The notes under the pieces were generated by a model. It was not told where the DNA came from. It saw only the letters and a list, made by a program, of their open reading frames with translations, and did not search any database. From Thauera linaloolentis 47Lol = DSM 12138 (lineage in GTDB: Bacteria; Pseudomonadota; Gammaproteobacteria; Burkholderiales; Rhodocyclaceae): a DNA stretch of 64,000 nucleotides. The stretch is taken from the NCBI RefSeq assembly GCF_000310205.1, contig NZ_AMXE01000006.1, forward strand, positions 1 to 64,000, read 5' to 3'. This document shows, in pieces, positions 1 to 6,772 of this stretch. Every line of letters begins with the position of its first letter. Within the stretch, counting starts at the first letter, position 1. The translations under genes were made by a program, and so were the position numbers.

Positions 1-398
1 CGGGCGGCGGGCGGGCGGATGCCCATTCCGCCGATGCCGCGCACGCGCCGCGCGTCTCCGGCGCATTGGCCGCGCACTATGCGCCGCGCACGCCGCTGCG
101 CCTGGTGCAGTCCGGCCTGCTGGCCGCTGAGGCCGCCGCGCTGGCGGGCGAGGGCAGCCGTGTCGCGGTGCTCGCGCATGGCCTGCCTGATCCGCGGGAT
201 TCGCGCCTGATCTGGCAGGCCATGCCGGCCGATCCCGCCGCCTATGCGCAGGAACTCTACGCCAGCCTGCGCACGGCCGACATGCTGGATGCCGACTTCA
301 TCCTGGTCGAGGCCCTGCCCGATGGCCCGGCGTGGCGTGCCATTGCCGACAGGCTGGGACGGGCGGCGGTCGGTTCCGGCGCCAGTCCCGCTGGATGA
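1..398 (+). CDS. L-threonylcarbamoyladenylate synthase (Sua5/YrdC type), C-terminal part
   Basis: The frame is open from the left edge (codons from base 3) to TGA at 396-398, so the start lies outside the window. The visible part begins APRVSGALAAHYAPRT, which resembles the linker and start of the Sua5 C-terminal domain in the long form of threonylcarbamoyl-AMP synthase. These enzymes use threonine, bicarbonate and ATP to make TC-AMP for the t6A37 modification of ANN-decoding tRNAs in the cytoplasm. The rest looks like the nucleotide-binding-like Sua5 domain (AVLAHGLPD, then a helical end). The catalytic YrdC domain is not in view, so the call rests on the C-terminal domain only. A tRNA gene follows 55 bp downstream. 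Confidence 0.75.
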   Translation, partial: GGGRADAHSADAAHAPRVSGALAAHYAPRTPLRLVQSGLLAAEAAALAGEGSRVAVLAHGLPDPRDSRLIWQAMPADPAAYAQELYASLRTADMLDADFILVEALPDGPAWRAIADRLGRAAVGSGASPAG

Positions 399-411
399 CG
401 CGCTGCGGGGC

Positions 412-440
412 TTCCATTTCGTGCCGCGGCTCTCTATAAT
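412..440 (+). promoter_or_regulatory. Promoter of tRNA-Ala
   Basis: A perfect TATAAT lies at 435-440, with a weak -35 (TTCCAT, 412-417) 17 bp upstream. A GC-rich discriminator (GCGCGC) follows directly, as is common for stable-RNA promoters under stringent control. The tRNA begins 13 bp after the -10 box. Confidence 0.7.
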
Positions 441-453
441 GCGCGCTCTTTCG

Positions 454-529
454 GGGCCGATAGCTCAGCTGGGAGAGCGCTGCGTTCGCAATGCAGAGGT
501 CGAGGGTTCGATCCCCTTTCGGTCCACCA
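454..529 (+). tRNA. tRNA-Ala (anticodon CGC)
   Basis: This is a 76-nt cloverleaf with encoded CCA. The acceptor GGGCCGA pairs with TCGGTCC (one G-T pair), followed by U8, D-stem GCTC, T-loop GTTCGATCC and ACCA at 526-529. The anticodon loop TTCGCAA gives CGC, which reads GCG alanine codons, fitting the high-GC codon use here. Confidence 0.95.
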
Positions 530-542
530 GGAATTCATCGTA

Positions 543-587
543 AAGACAGCGCATGACACTTCTCAGTGTGATGCGCTGTCTTGCTTT
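543..587 (+). terminator. Hairpin terminator after tRNA-Ala
   Basis: AAGACAGCGCAT (543-554) is perfectly complementary to ATGCGCTGTCTT (571-582). A further 5-bp ACACT/AGTGT stem lies inside it, followed by GCTTT. The T-run is short, but the position just after the tRNA fits a terminator. It could also serve the convergent exporter gene ending at 656. Confidence 0.65.
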
Positions 588-655
588 GCGCGGCCGGTTC
601 TTGGATGGATGTGCTGCTTGTGCCGGAGAGCGGCAGCGAGGCTGTGCCGCCGTTT

Positions 656-1228
656 TCAGAACAGGCTGCCGACGTTGAACAGCGTCAGCACGCCCAGGAT
701 ACAGAAGATGGCGGCGGCGATGCCGTGCACGACCCGCATGGAGATCTTCTTGGCGATCTTGTCGCCGAGGAAGACCGCGGGCACGTTCGCCAGCATCATG
801 CCGAGCGTGGTCCCGATGACGACCTGCACCACCTCGGTGTAGCGCGCGGCGAGGGCAACGGTGGCGATCTGCGTCTTGTCGCCCATCTCGGCGAGGAAGA
901 AGGCGACCACGGTGGTGCCGAACACGCCCAGCCCGCGGCTGTCCTGCGCGGCACCGTCCTCGATCTTGTCCGGAATCAGCATCCATGCCGCCATCGCGAT
1001 AAACGAGGCGCCGATGACCCAGCGGATCACGTCCGGCCCGAGCGCCTCGGCCACCCAGCCGCCGACCGCACCCGCCGCCGCATGGTTGACGAGGGTCGCG
1101 ACGAAGATGCCGGCGACGATGGGCCAGGGGCGACAGAAGGTGGCGGCCAGGATGATGGCCAGCAACTGGGTCTTGTCGCCCATTTCTCCGAGCGCGACGA
1201 CGCCGGTCGATACCAGAAATGCTTCCAT
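656..1228 (-). CDS. GDT1/TMEM165 (UPF0016) family membrane exporter, probably Mn2+
   Basis: A 190-residue inner-membrane protein with about six hydrophobic segments. It carries two copies of the family signature EMGDKTQ, at residues 15-21 and 114-120, in an internal tandem repeat of three helices each. The family exchanges Mn2+/Ca2+ for protons, and several bacterial members (MneA type) export manganese. I place the start at ATG 1228 (MEAFLVSTG), with GGAG 15-18 nt upstream; an in-frame extension to 1267 would overlap leader sequence. The yybP-ykoY-type leader just upstream supports Mn2+-induced expression. The residues essential for cation binding (E and D in both motifs) are intact. Confidence 0.9.
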   Translation of the reverse strand: MEAFLVSTGVVALGEMGDKTQLLAIILAATFCRPWPIVAGIFVATLVNHAAAGAVGGWVAEALGPDVIRWVIGASFIAMAAWMLIPDKIEDGAAQDSRGLGVFGTTVVAFFLAEMGDKTQIATVALAARYTEVVQVVIGTTLGMMLANVPAVFLGDKIAKKISMRVVHGIAAAIFCILGVLTLFNVGSLF

Positions 1229-1294
1229 GAACAAGGGAACTCCAGGGCCGGACGGACGAAAGACCACACCGCCTCCCGGCCCTTCCCGTAGGCA

Positions 1295-1402
1295 GCGCGG
1301 TCAAAGGTCTTGCCAGGCCTGAAAGCTGCACGCGCCATGGCCTGTCGGCCAAGCATGTTGACGCGCGCCCCTGCATTGCGCAGGGCGGCTACTCCCCGAT
1401 GA
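1295..1402 (-). promoter_or_regulatory. yybP-ykoY family Mn2+ riboswitch
   Basis: On the minus strand, upstream of the GDT1-type gene, the conserved blocks of the yybP-ykoY motif occur in order. They are GGGGAGTAGCC (1397-1387), GTCAACATGCTTGG in the second arm (about 1362-1349), and GACCTTTGACC (1309-1299). TCA..GG before the first block can pair with CC..TGA in the last to close P1. The established ligand of this class is Mn2+, and UPF0016/MntP/P-type exporters are its classical targets. The roughly 70 nt before the start codon would hold the expression platform. Confidence 0.88.
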
Positions 1403-1414
1403 CGAGCGGCCGCG

Positions 1415-1420
1415 ATTCTA
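1415..1420 (-). promoter_or_regulatory. -10 element for the riboswitch transcript
   Basis: TAGAAT on the minus strand, about 18 nt before the first conserved riboswitch block. A weak -35 (TTCCGC) lies 17 bp further upstream. The position is right for transcription into the Mn leader. Confidence 0.5.
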
Positions 1421-1504
1421 ACAGCAGAATGCCCGTGGCGGAATCCGCGGTGCTCCGGACGCAGGGGCCGCATCGCGGCGGTTTACCGCCTCCATGCACT
1501 GGAG

Positions 1505-1524
1505 TAGCATACCCCCCTATATTA
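1505..1524 (+). promoter_or_regulatory. DmeR/RcnR-type operator
   Basis: A run of six C (1512-1517) is flanked by imperfect inverted arms TAGCATA and TATATTA. RcnR/DmeR repressors are known to bind G/C-tracts flanked by AT-rich inverted repeats. The site overlaps the AT-rich core promoter (TATATT/ATATAG) 20-40 bp before dmeR, consistent with autorepression. Confidence 0.7.
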
Positions 1525-1544
1525 TATAGCCCGGTCGTACCGCG

Positions 1545-1817
1545 ATGGCCCATACCGTTCGCCAGAAGGAAAAGCTGATTGCCCGCATCCGCCGCATCAA
1601 GGGGCAGCTCGAAGGGGTCGAGCGCGCGCTCGAGGCGGAGGCCGCGTGCGCCGAGGTGCTCCGCCAGATCGCATCCGTGCGCGGCGCGGTGAGCGGGCTG
1701 ACGGTCGAGGTCATGGAGGACCACCTGCGCGAGCATGTCCTTGCCGCCGGGACCGACGCTGAGCGCCGCCAGGGCGGCGAGGAAATGATCGAGGTCATCC
1801 GGACCTACATGAAGTGA
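1545..1817 (+). CDS. dmeR: Ni/Co-sensing repressor of the CsoR/RcnR family
   Basis: A 90-residue all-helical DUF156 protein. His3, Cys35, His60 and His64 are all present. This is the H-C-H-H set that defines the RcnR (Ni/Co) branch rather than the Cu-binding CsoR or formaldehyde-sensing FrmR branches. Such repressors bind DNA as tetramers in the apo state and release it on binding metal. The gene is followed after 28 bp by a CDF exporter with a histidine-rich loop. This is the arrangement of the dmeRF operon described in Rhizobium leguminosarum. A C6-tract operator sits just upstream. Confidence 0.88.
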   Translation: MAHTVRQKEKLIARIRRIKGQLEGVERALEAEAACAEVLRQIASVRGAVSGLTVEVMEDHLREHVLAAGTDAERRQGGEEMIEVIRTYMK

Positions 1818-1845
1818 AACCGCAGTGCGCACAGGAAGCCGTTCG

Positions 1846-2799
1846 ATGAGCACGACAGACGTTTCCACGCCGGGCCACGACCATTTTTTCCTGGGCGGGG
1901 ACCATCAGCGCAACGAACGCAAGGTCTGGCTCGTGATCGCGCTCACGGCCAGCATGATGCTGATCGAGATCGTCGCCGGCACGCTCTACGGGTCGATGGC
2001 GCTCGTCGCCGACGGCTGGCACATGTCGACGCATGCCGGCGCGATGCTGATCACCGCGCTGGCCTACCGTTACGCGCGCCGCCATGCGCGTGATCCGCGA
2101 TTTACCTTCGGCACCGGCAAGCTGGGCGATCTCGCCGGCTTCGCCAGCGCCGTGGTGCTCGCCCTGGTCGCACTGCTGATCGCCTGGGAAAGCCTCGTCC
2201 GCTTTGCCAATCCGGTGGAGATCAGCTTCGAGCAGGCGATCGCCGTGGCCGTCGTGGGGCTGGCCGTCAATCTGGCATGCGCATGGCTGTTGCGGGACGA
2301 GCACGCCCATCATCATCACGGCCATCACCACGACCATGGGCACGACCACGGCGGACATGACCACGCGAAGGGCCGCGACAACAACCTGCGCGCCGCCTAT
2401 CTGCACGTGCTGGCCGATGCACTGACGTCCATCCTGGCGATCCTGGCCTTGCTGTTGGGGCGCAGCCAGGGCTGGTGGTGGGCCGACCCGCTGATGGGCG
2501 TGGTCGGCGCGGTGGTGATCGCCCGCTGGTCGTGGGGGCTGATCCGCGATGCGGGCAGCGTGCTGCTCGATGCCGCGGGCGAGGGGATGGCGGTGCGGCA
2601 GGAAATCCGCGAGGCCATCGAGCCCACCGGCGACCGGATCACCGACCTCCACGTCTGGCAGCTCGGGCCGGGCCACTTCGGTGCGATCATTTCGGTGGCT
2701 GCGCGGACGCCGCAGGCACCCGCGCATTACAAGCTGCGGCTCGCGCACATCCACGAACTGTCGCACGTCACCGTCGAAGTGCAGCCGGCGGCGGGCTGA
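1846..2799 (+). CDS. dmeF: CDF family Co2+/Ni2+ efflux transporter
   Basis: A 317-residue cation diffusion facilitator with six predicted membrane segments. The metal-site motif DGWHMSTH lies in the second helix and HVLADALTS in the fifth. A long cytoplasmic loop of His/Asp (about residues 152-175, HHHHGHHHDHGHDHGG) separates helices 4 and 5. The short C-terminal cytoplasmic domain ends LSHVTVEVQ. CDF proteins exchange divalent cations for protons across the inner membrane, and DmeF members favour cobalt and nickel. I chose ATG 1846 because AGGAAG precedes it by 8 nt. It lies in an operon with dmeR. Zn2+ cannot be excluded as a substrate from sequence alone. Confidence 0.9.
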   Translation: MSTTDVSTPGHDHFFLGGDHQRNERKVWLVIALTASMMLIEIVAGTLYGSMALVADGWHMSTHAGAMLITALAYRYARRHARDPRFTFGTGKLGDLAGFASAVVLALVALLIAWESLVRFANPVEISFEQAIAVAVVGLAVNLACAWLLRDEHAHHHHGHHHDHGHDHGGHDHAKGRDNNLRAAYLHVLADALTSILAILALLLGRSQGWWWADPLMGVVGAVVIARWSWGLIRDAGSVLLDAAGEGMAVRQEIREAIEPTGDRITDLHVWQLGPGHFGAIISVAARTPQAPAHYKLRLAHIHELSHVTVEVQPAAG

Positions 2800-2828
2800 G
2801 GCGCCGCTGCCGGAGGCACAGGCCCGGG

Positions 2829-3704
2829 TCAGGCGGAGGCTTGCAGCTTGTCCTGGGTACGGGTGTCGAAGTCGGATGCGTCGTGGCGCTCGTGGAGTTG
2901 CTGGTCGAGCGGCCCGCTCACGCGGTTGACCATGCGTCCGCGCCCGACGGCGGGGCGGCTGGCGATCTCCGTGGCCCAGCGCACGACATGGGTGTATTCC
3001 TGTACCTGCAGGAATTCGCCCGCGTCGTACAGCTGCCCCAGTGCGAGGTTTCCATACCAGGGCCAGATGGCGATGTCGGCGATCGTGTAGTCGTCGCCGG
3101 CGATGTAGCGGCTTTCGGCCAGCCTGCGGTTCAGCACGTCCAGCTGGCGCTTCGCTTCCATCGCGAAGCGGTCGATGGCGTACTCGATCTTGCTCGGGGC
3201 ATAGGCGTAGAAATGGCCGAAGCCGCCGCCCAGATAGGGCGCGCTGCCCATCTGCCAGAACAGCCAGGACAGGCATTCCGCGCGGCGTGCGGAGTCGGCT
3301 GGCACGAAGGCGCCGAATTTTTCCGCGAGATAGAGCAGGATGGCGCCCGACTCGAACACCCTGACCGGCTCCGGCCCGCTGCAGTCGAGCAGGGCGGGGA
3401 TCTTGGAGTTGGGGTTGACGTCGACGAAGCCGCTGCCGAACTGATCGCCGTCGTTGATGCGGATCAGCCAGGCATCGTATTCGGCGCCGGCGTGGCCCAG
3501 GGCCAGCAGTTCTTCCAGCATCACGCCGACCTTGACGCCGTTCGGCGTGGCCAGCGAATACAGTTGCAGCGGATGTTTGCCGCGCGGCAGTTCGCGGCTG
3601 TGGGTCGGGCCGGCGACGGGACGGTTGATGCTGGCGAAGCGGCCGCCGTTGGGCTGGTTCCAGGTCCAGATCCTGGGCGGCGTGTACGAGGTGGTGTCTG
3701 ACAT
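2829..3704 (-). CDS. yghU: YghU-type glutathione-dependent disulfide-bond oxidoreductase
   Basis: A 291-residue member of the Nu-class glutathione transferases, with an N-terminal extension (YTPPRIWTWNQPNGGRFASINRP) typical of YghU. A thioredoxin-fold domain follows (LYSLATPNGVKVGVMLEELL, NPNSKIPALLD, FESGAILLYLAEKFG), then the helical GST domain (YTIADIAIWPWYGN). E. coli YghU binds two glutathiones and reduces disulfides in the cytoplasm; it uses a Thr/Asn site rather than a catalytic Cys. Start ATG 3704 has GAAGAG upstream. It stands alone next to the sulfide-oxidation operon, so a link to glutathione persulfide handling is possible but not shown. Confidence 0.87.
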   Translation of the reverse strand: MSDTTSYTPPRIWTWNQPNGGRFASINRPVAGPTHSRELPRGKHPLQLYSLATPNGVKVGVMLEELLALGHAGAEYDAWLIRINDGDQFGSGFVDVNPNSKIPALLDCSGPEPVRVFESGAILLYLAEKFGAFVPADSARRAECLSWLFWQMGSAPYLGGGFGHFYAYAPSKIEYAIDRFAMEAKRQLDVLNRRLAESRYIAGDDYTIADIAIWPWYGNLALGQLYDAGEFLQVQEYTHVVRWATEIASRPAVGRGRMVNRVSGPLDQQLHERHDASDFDTRTQDKLQASA

Positions 3705-3839
3705 GCTCGGCTCTTCAACGTGAGGCAATGGAGCCAGCATGATAGAGGAGCGCGCGCCGGAATTGTGGAGCCGGAGCGGCACAGCGGAAGCAGGGTCCAG
3801 CGTGCCGTGGGCCGTGCTTCCTCGCCGGATGGGCCGTGT

Positions 3840-4388
3840 TCAGCGCGGGTCGATGCGATGGATTTTTTCCGGGTTCATCTTCGGCGACCACGGCAGGCCG
3901 CTGTTCTGCCAGCCGTTCTGCAGCCGCAGGCCTGCTTGCGGGCCTTCCTTGATCGCCGCGCCCTGAAAGCCGTTGACCACATAGCGGGCGTTGGGGAAGC
4001 CGTTGGCGCGCAGGAAGGCGGCGCTGGGCTCTCCGCGTTCGCTGCCCGAGCGGCACATGGTGATGACTTCGGCGTCGGCATTCATGCCGCGCTTTTCCAG
4101 TTCGGCCTTGATCTGCGCCGCGAAGTCGGGGTTCTGGTACAGGCGGAACACGCCTTTCTCGGCATTCCACCGGCTGCGGTCCACCAGCATGAAGGGCACA
4201 TTCGCATGCACCGCATCGCTGAAGCCGACGAACATGATCTCGACCGGGTCGCGCACATCGACGAACAGCACGTCGGGCTCTGCTTGCCGGATCTTGGCGT
4301 AGGTTTCCTCGGCCGAAATGGCCATGTCGGCCGCTTGCGCCGACAGGCAGGCGAAACCGAGGGCGGTGGCGATCAGAAGACGTTTCAT
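3840..4388 (-). CDS. Periplasmic rhodanese-domain protein
   Basis: A 182-residue protein with a cleavable signal peptide (MKRLLIATALGFACLSAQA, cut after AQA). A single rhodanese domain follows: VLFVDVRDPVEIMFVG, then the active-site loop TMCRSGSERG with the sulfur-accepting cysteine. Rhodaneses move sulfane sulfur between acceptors. It is the third gene of an operon read from 6128, after a sulfide:quinone oxidoreductase and a small membrane protein. The RBS (GGGAG) resembles those of the other two genes. The likely role is to accept or pass on sulfane sulfur made by the SQR in the periplasm; the acceptor is unknown. Confidence 0.87.
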   Translation of the reverse strand: MKRLLIATALGFACLSAQAADMAISAEETYAKIRQAEPDVLFVDVRDPVEIMFVGFSDAVHANVPFMLVDRSRWNAEKGVFRLYQNPDFAAQIKAELEKRGMNADAEVITMCRSGSERGEPSAAFLRANGFPNARYVVNGFQGAAIKEGPQAGLRLQNGWQNSGLPWSPKMNPEKIHRIDPR

Positions 4389-4417
4389 CGGGAGACTCCC
4401 ATTTCAGGTTGCGGGGT

Positions 4418-4750
4418 TCAGGCTTTCCGGCACAGGCTGGCGGCGATCGGCCAGGCCAGCGCGGCGGCGACCGCGCCGAAGGCTGCTGCATAGAAGAACA
4501 GATTCATCCAGTCCACCCAGTAGCCCATGTCGTCGAACGACGACAGGGTCATGCCCGGGGTGATGAAGAAGGTGATCACCGTGGCGATCGCGCCGACCAC
4601 CACGGCCGGGAGCAGTGCCCGCCGCCAGCCCACGCCCGGCCGGGTAGCGGCGAAGAGCATCAGCCACAGCAGCATGGTGCCGATGACCGCCGGCAGGTAC
4701 TGCAGGCCGAGTTCGAAGAGGATGTTCAGGGTCAGCCAGATTTCGTACAT
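4418..4750 (-). CDS. Small three-helix membrane protein (DUF5368-like)
   Basis: A 110-residue hydrophobic protein with three likely membrane helices (about residues 17-36, 46-64, 82-103), separated by the polar stretch TPGMTLSSFDDMGYWVDWMN. I associate this pattern with DUF5368, a family of unknown function, from memory only. It lies between the SQR gene (13 bp downstream of it) and the rhodanese gene, with its own GGGAGAG ribosome site, so it is almost certainly co-expressed with them. It could anchor the exported SQR to the membrane or help quinone access, but nothing in the sequence proves this. Confidence 0.7.
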   Translation of the reverse strand: MYEIWLTLNILFELGLQYLPAVIGTMLLWLMLFAATRPGVGWRRALLPAVVVGAIATVITFFITPGMTLSSFDDMGYWVDWMNLFFYAAAFGAVAAALAWPIAASLCRKA

Positions 4751-4763
4751 GTCGTCTCTCCCC

Positions 4764-6128
4764 TCAGACGCGGCCCTTGGCCACGGCCATGTAGGCGGGC
4801 TTGAGCAGGCGGTATTTCATGACCCAGGCGAAGTAGCTGTCCTGCAGTGGATCGATCATCGGCAGCGAGGGCGTCAGGTTGTTGTTGTAGTCGAATTCCA
4901 CCAGCAGGGCCGAGCCTTCGCGCAGCAGCAGCGGGCACGAGGTATAGCCGTCGAAATGTTGCGAAGGCTCGCGGCCGGCGATGACGTCGATCAGGTTCTG
5001 CGCGACGATCGGTGCGCTTTTCTTGATCGTCGCGGCGGTCTTGCCCTTGCCGGTGCCATTGACGTCGCCCAGGCCGAACACGTTGGGGAAGCGGCGGTGG
5101 CGCAGGGTCTTGGGATCGACCTCCAGCCAGCTGCCCGCGGCGAAACCGCCGTCCCGCCAGGGCAGGGGGCTGTTGACGATCGCGTCCGGTGCGCGCATCG
5201 GCGGTACGACGTGGATGAAGTCGTAGTCGATCTCGGTGCGTCCGCCCTCGGGGCGTGCCATCGTCGCGCGGCGGGAGCCGATGTCTATCGCCACCAGCTT
5301 GCTGTGGAAGGTGACCGGGATATCCAGCTTCTCCCAGCGGCGCAGCACCTCGTCGTTGATGCGCGGCACGCTGAAGATGTTGTCCAGCGCGGAATGGAAG
5401 GCGATCCTGGAGGCGTCGCGCGTACCGGCTTGCTTGAGGCGGTCGGCGACCATGAAGGTCACCTTGAGCGGGGCGCCCGCGCACTTCAGGAAGGTTTCGG
5501 GCAGGGTCATCAGCGCCGAGCCGCCTTTCTGGCGGAAAGCGTCCATCGCGCGCCAGGTCGCTTCCGCCGCGTCGGGGCCGGGGTAGATGCTGCCCAGCCC
5601 CTTGCTGCCGATGGCGGCGACGTCCATGCCTTCGATCTGCGCGTAGTCCAGATGCAGGCCGGTGGCGACGATCAGGTAGTCGTACTCGATGCGCTGGCCG
5701 CGGTCCGTGACCACCGCATCGGCCTCGGGATCGAACTCCGCGACCATCTCGCGCATCCAATCGACGCCCTGCGGCATCAGGTCGGCGTTCCGGTCGCTGA
5801 CCTTGCCGACCGGCCAGATCCCCGTCCCGACCAGGGTGTAGCCCGGTTGGTAATTGTGGATCTCCTTGCGGTCGATGACGGTGATCTTCGCGCCGTCCAG
5901 TTCGCGCGCCAGGCGCGAGGCGATGGCCAGCCCGCCCAGCCCGCTGCCGGCGATGACGATGCGTGCCGCGGTCTTGAGGGCTGCGCGCGCGGGCGTGCTG
6001 GCGAGCGCCAGGCCCGTGGGCAGGCCGGCGCCGGCGACGGCGGGCAGTGCCGAGGCGCCGAACAGGAAGCGGCGCCGGCCGCCGTCGGCGGGTTGGGTGG
6101 AAGAAAGTCGTTCGGGCTTGTCGGACAT
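4764..6128 (-). CDS. Tat-exported sulfide:quinone oxidoreductase, type II-like
   Basis: A 454-residue FAD protein with a twin-arginine signal (GGRRRFLFGAS, then a hydrophobic stretch to STPARA) before the dinucleotide fold GSGLGGLA (residues 61-68). Two cysteines sit in the motifs of type II SQR, the mitochondrial SQOR group: Cys216 in LKCAGAP and Cys398 in GYTSCPL, followed by LVEFDYNNN. SQR oxidises sulfide to sulfane sulfur and reduces ubiquinone. ATG 6128 has a strong GGGAGAG site; an upstream in-frame start at 6200 lacks one. The Tat signal is unusual for SQR and recalls flavocytochrome c sulfide dehydrogenase. It is first in an operon with a membrane protein and a rhodanese. Confidence 0.86.
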   Translation of the reverse strand: MSDKPERLSSTQPADGGRRRFLFGASALPAVAGAGLPTGLALASTPARAALKTAARIVIAGSGLGGLAIASRLARELDGAKITVIDRKEIHNYQPGYTLVGTGIWPVGKVSDRNADLMPQGVDWMREMVAEFDPEADAVVTDRGQRIEYDYLIVATGLHLDYAQIEGMDVAAIGSKGLGSIYPGPDAAEATWRAMDAFRQKGGSALMTLPETFLKCAGAPLKVTFMVADRLKQAGTRDASRIAFHSALDNIFSVPRINDEVLRRWEKLDIPVTFHSKLVAIDIGSRRATMARPEGGRTEIDYDFIHVVPPMRAPDAIVNSPLPWRDGGFAAGSWLEVDPKTLRHRRFPNVFGLGDVNGTGKGKTAATIKKSAPIVAQNLIDVIAGREPSQHFDGYTSCPLLLREGSALLVEFDYNNNLTPSLPMIDPLQDSYFAWVMKYRLLKPAYMAVAKGRV

Positions 6129-6198
6129 GTCTCTCCCCTTTTGTATCGGCGTCGTCCAGTGCGGGCGGGCCGCCGTTCGTGCCTGTGTTTCGTCAATC

Positions 6199-6204
6199 AT
6201 ATAA
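6199..6204 (-). promoter_or_regulatory. Possible -10 of the SQR operon
   Basis: TTATAT on the minus strand, about 70 bp before the SQR start and about 50 bp after the CRP-like palindrome. No good -35 is visible, which fits an activator-dependent promoter. Confidence 0.35.
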
Positions 6205-6240
6205 GTGTTTTCTGAATTAGCCGCGTGCAGGCTAGGCGTA

Positions 6241-6256
6241 TGTGACCTGTGTCACA
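6241..6256. promoter_or_regulatory. CRP/FNR-family palindrome
   Basis: TGTGACCTGTGTCACA is a perfect inverted repeat and an exact match to the TGTGA-N6-TCACA consensus of Crp/Vfr-type regulators. It lies between the cytochrome bd accessory gene and the SQR gene, 113 bp upstream of the SQR start. Relative to a plausible TSS near 6192 its centre is about -57, near a class I activator position. Confidence 0.6.
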
Positions 6257-6270
6257 AAGCGCGCCGGTGC

Positions 6271-6579
6271 TCAGGCGGCGCCGTGCAGCAGCGCCATGCG
6301 CAGTGCGGCCAGGCCGATGCCGAGCAGGCAGGCGCTGCCCGAGAACAGCCAGCACCACAGCGGCCTGCGCGGCCTGAAGCCGACGCCGGTGACGAATCCG
6401 GCGCTCATGGCCCAGAACAGCGCCGTCGCCGCCCAGTGGTCTGCTTCCCCCTGTGGTCCGGAAAGCGCGGCTGGCCATGCGGTGATGCCCAGCATGATCG
6501 TGATCGCGGCCAGCAGGGGCAGCGGGTTGAGGCGCCCCTGCCGGGGCGCTGCTGCCTGCGTGGAATGGGAGTGGTCCAT
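6271..6579 (-). CDS. ybgE: Cyd operon protein, YbgE family
   Basis: A 102-residue protein, last gene of the cytochrome bd operon. It has a His-containing polar N-terminus (MDHSHSTQ) and three hydrophobic segments (about residues 19-36, 50-66, 74-97). Size, topology and position after cydX match the YbgE family, whose exact role in bd oxidase assembly is not settled. The start at ATG 6579 gives a sensible soluble N-terminus. An open extension to 6741 is Arg-rich, overlaps cydX in another frame, and is rejected. The ribosome site is weak, so translation may be coupled to cydX. Confidence 0.72.
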   Translation of the reverse strand: MDHSHSTQAAAPRQGRLNPLPLLAAITIMLGITAWPAALSGPQGEADHWAATALFWAMSAGFVTGVGFRPRRPLWCWLFSGSACLLGIGLAALRMALLHGAA

Positions 6580-6599
6580 GTCTGGCGTTCGCCTGCGGG

Positions 6600-6743
6600 T
6601 CAGGGGCGTTCTGCGCCGCCGGGGCCCTGTCCGCTGCCGCGCCGCGCCTGCTCGCGGGCGCTTTCGTTTTCGCCCCAGAGGGCGTTGAGGATGGCCAGCA
6701 GGACGGCGAAGCCGATGCCGAGGACCCAGGCGAAATACCACAT
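6600..6743 (-). CDS. cydX: Cytochrome bd small subunit CydX
   Basis: A 47-residue protein beginning MWYFAWVLGIGFAVLLAILN, the CydX/YbgT signature, with one membrane helix and a charged C-terminal tail (GENESAREQARR). CydX is a single-span subunit that stabilises the haem groups of the CydAB oxidase. It starts 29 bp after cydB, with AAGGAGAA upstream of ATG 6743. The same frame stays open far upstream through cydB and into cydA, which could hide this gene from automatic calling. Confidence 0.93.
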   Translation of the reverse strand: MWYFAWVLGIGFAVLLAILNALWGENESAREQARRGSGQGPGGAERP

Positions 6744-6772
6744 GTCGTTCTCCTTTCGTGCCGTGCGCGCGT

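Noticed and set aside
454-529. tRNA genes as possible integration sites (attachment sites)
   Set aside because: No integrase, no repeated tRNA 3' ends and no change in gene style next to any of the four tRNAs.
2281-2375. CAT/CAC-rich repeat that could look like a tandem DNA repeat
   Set aside because: It is the coding sequence of the His/Asp metal-binding loop of the CDF exporter, not a separate repeat element.
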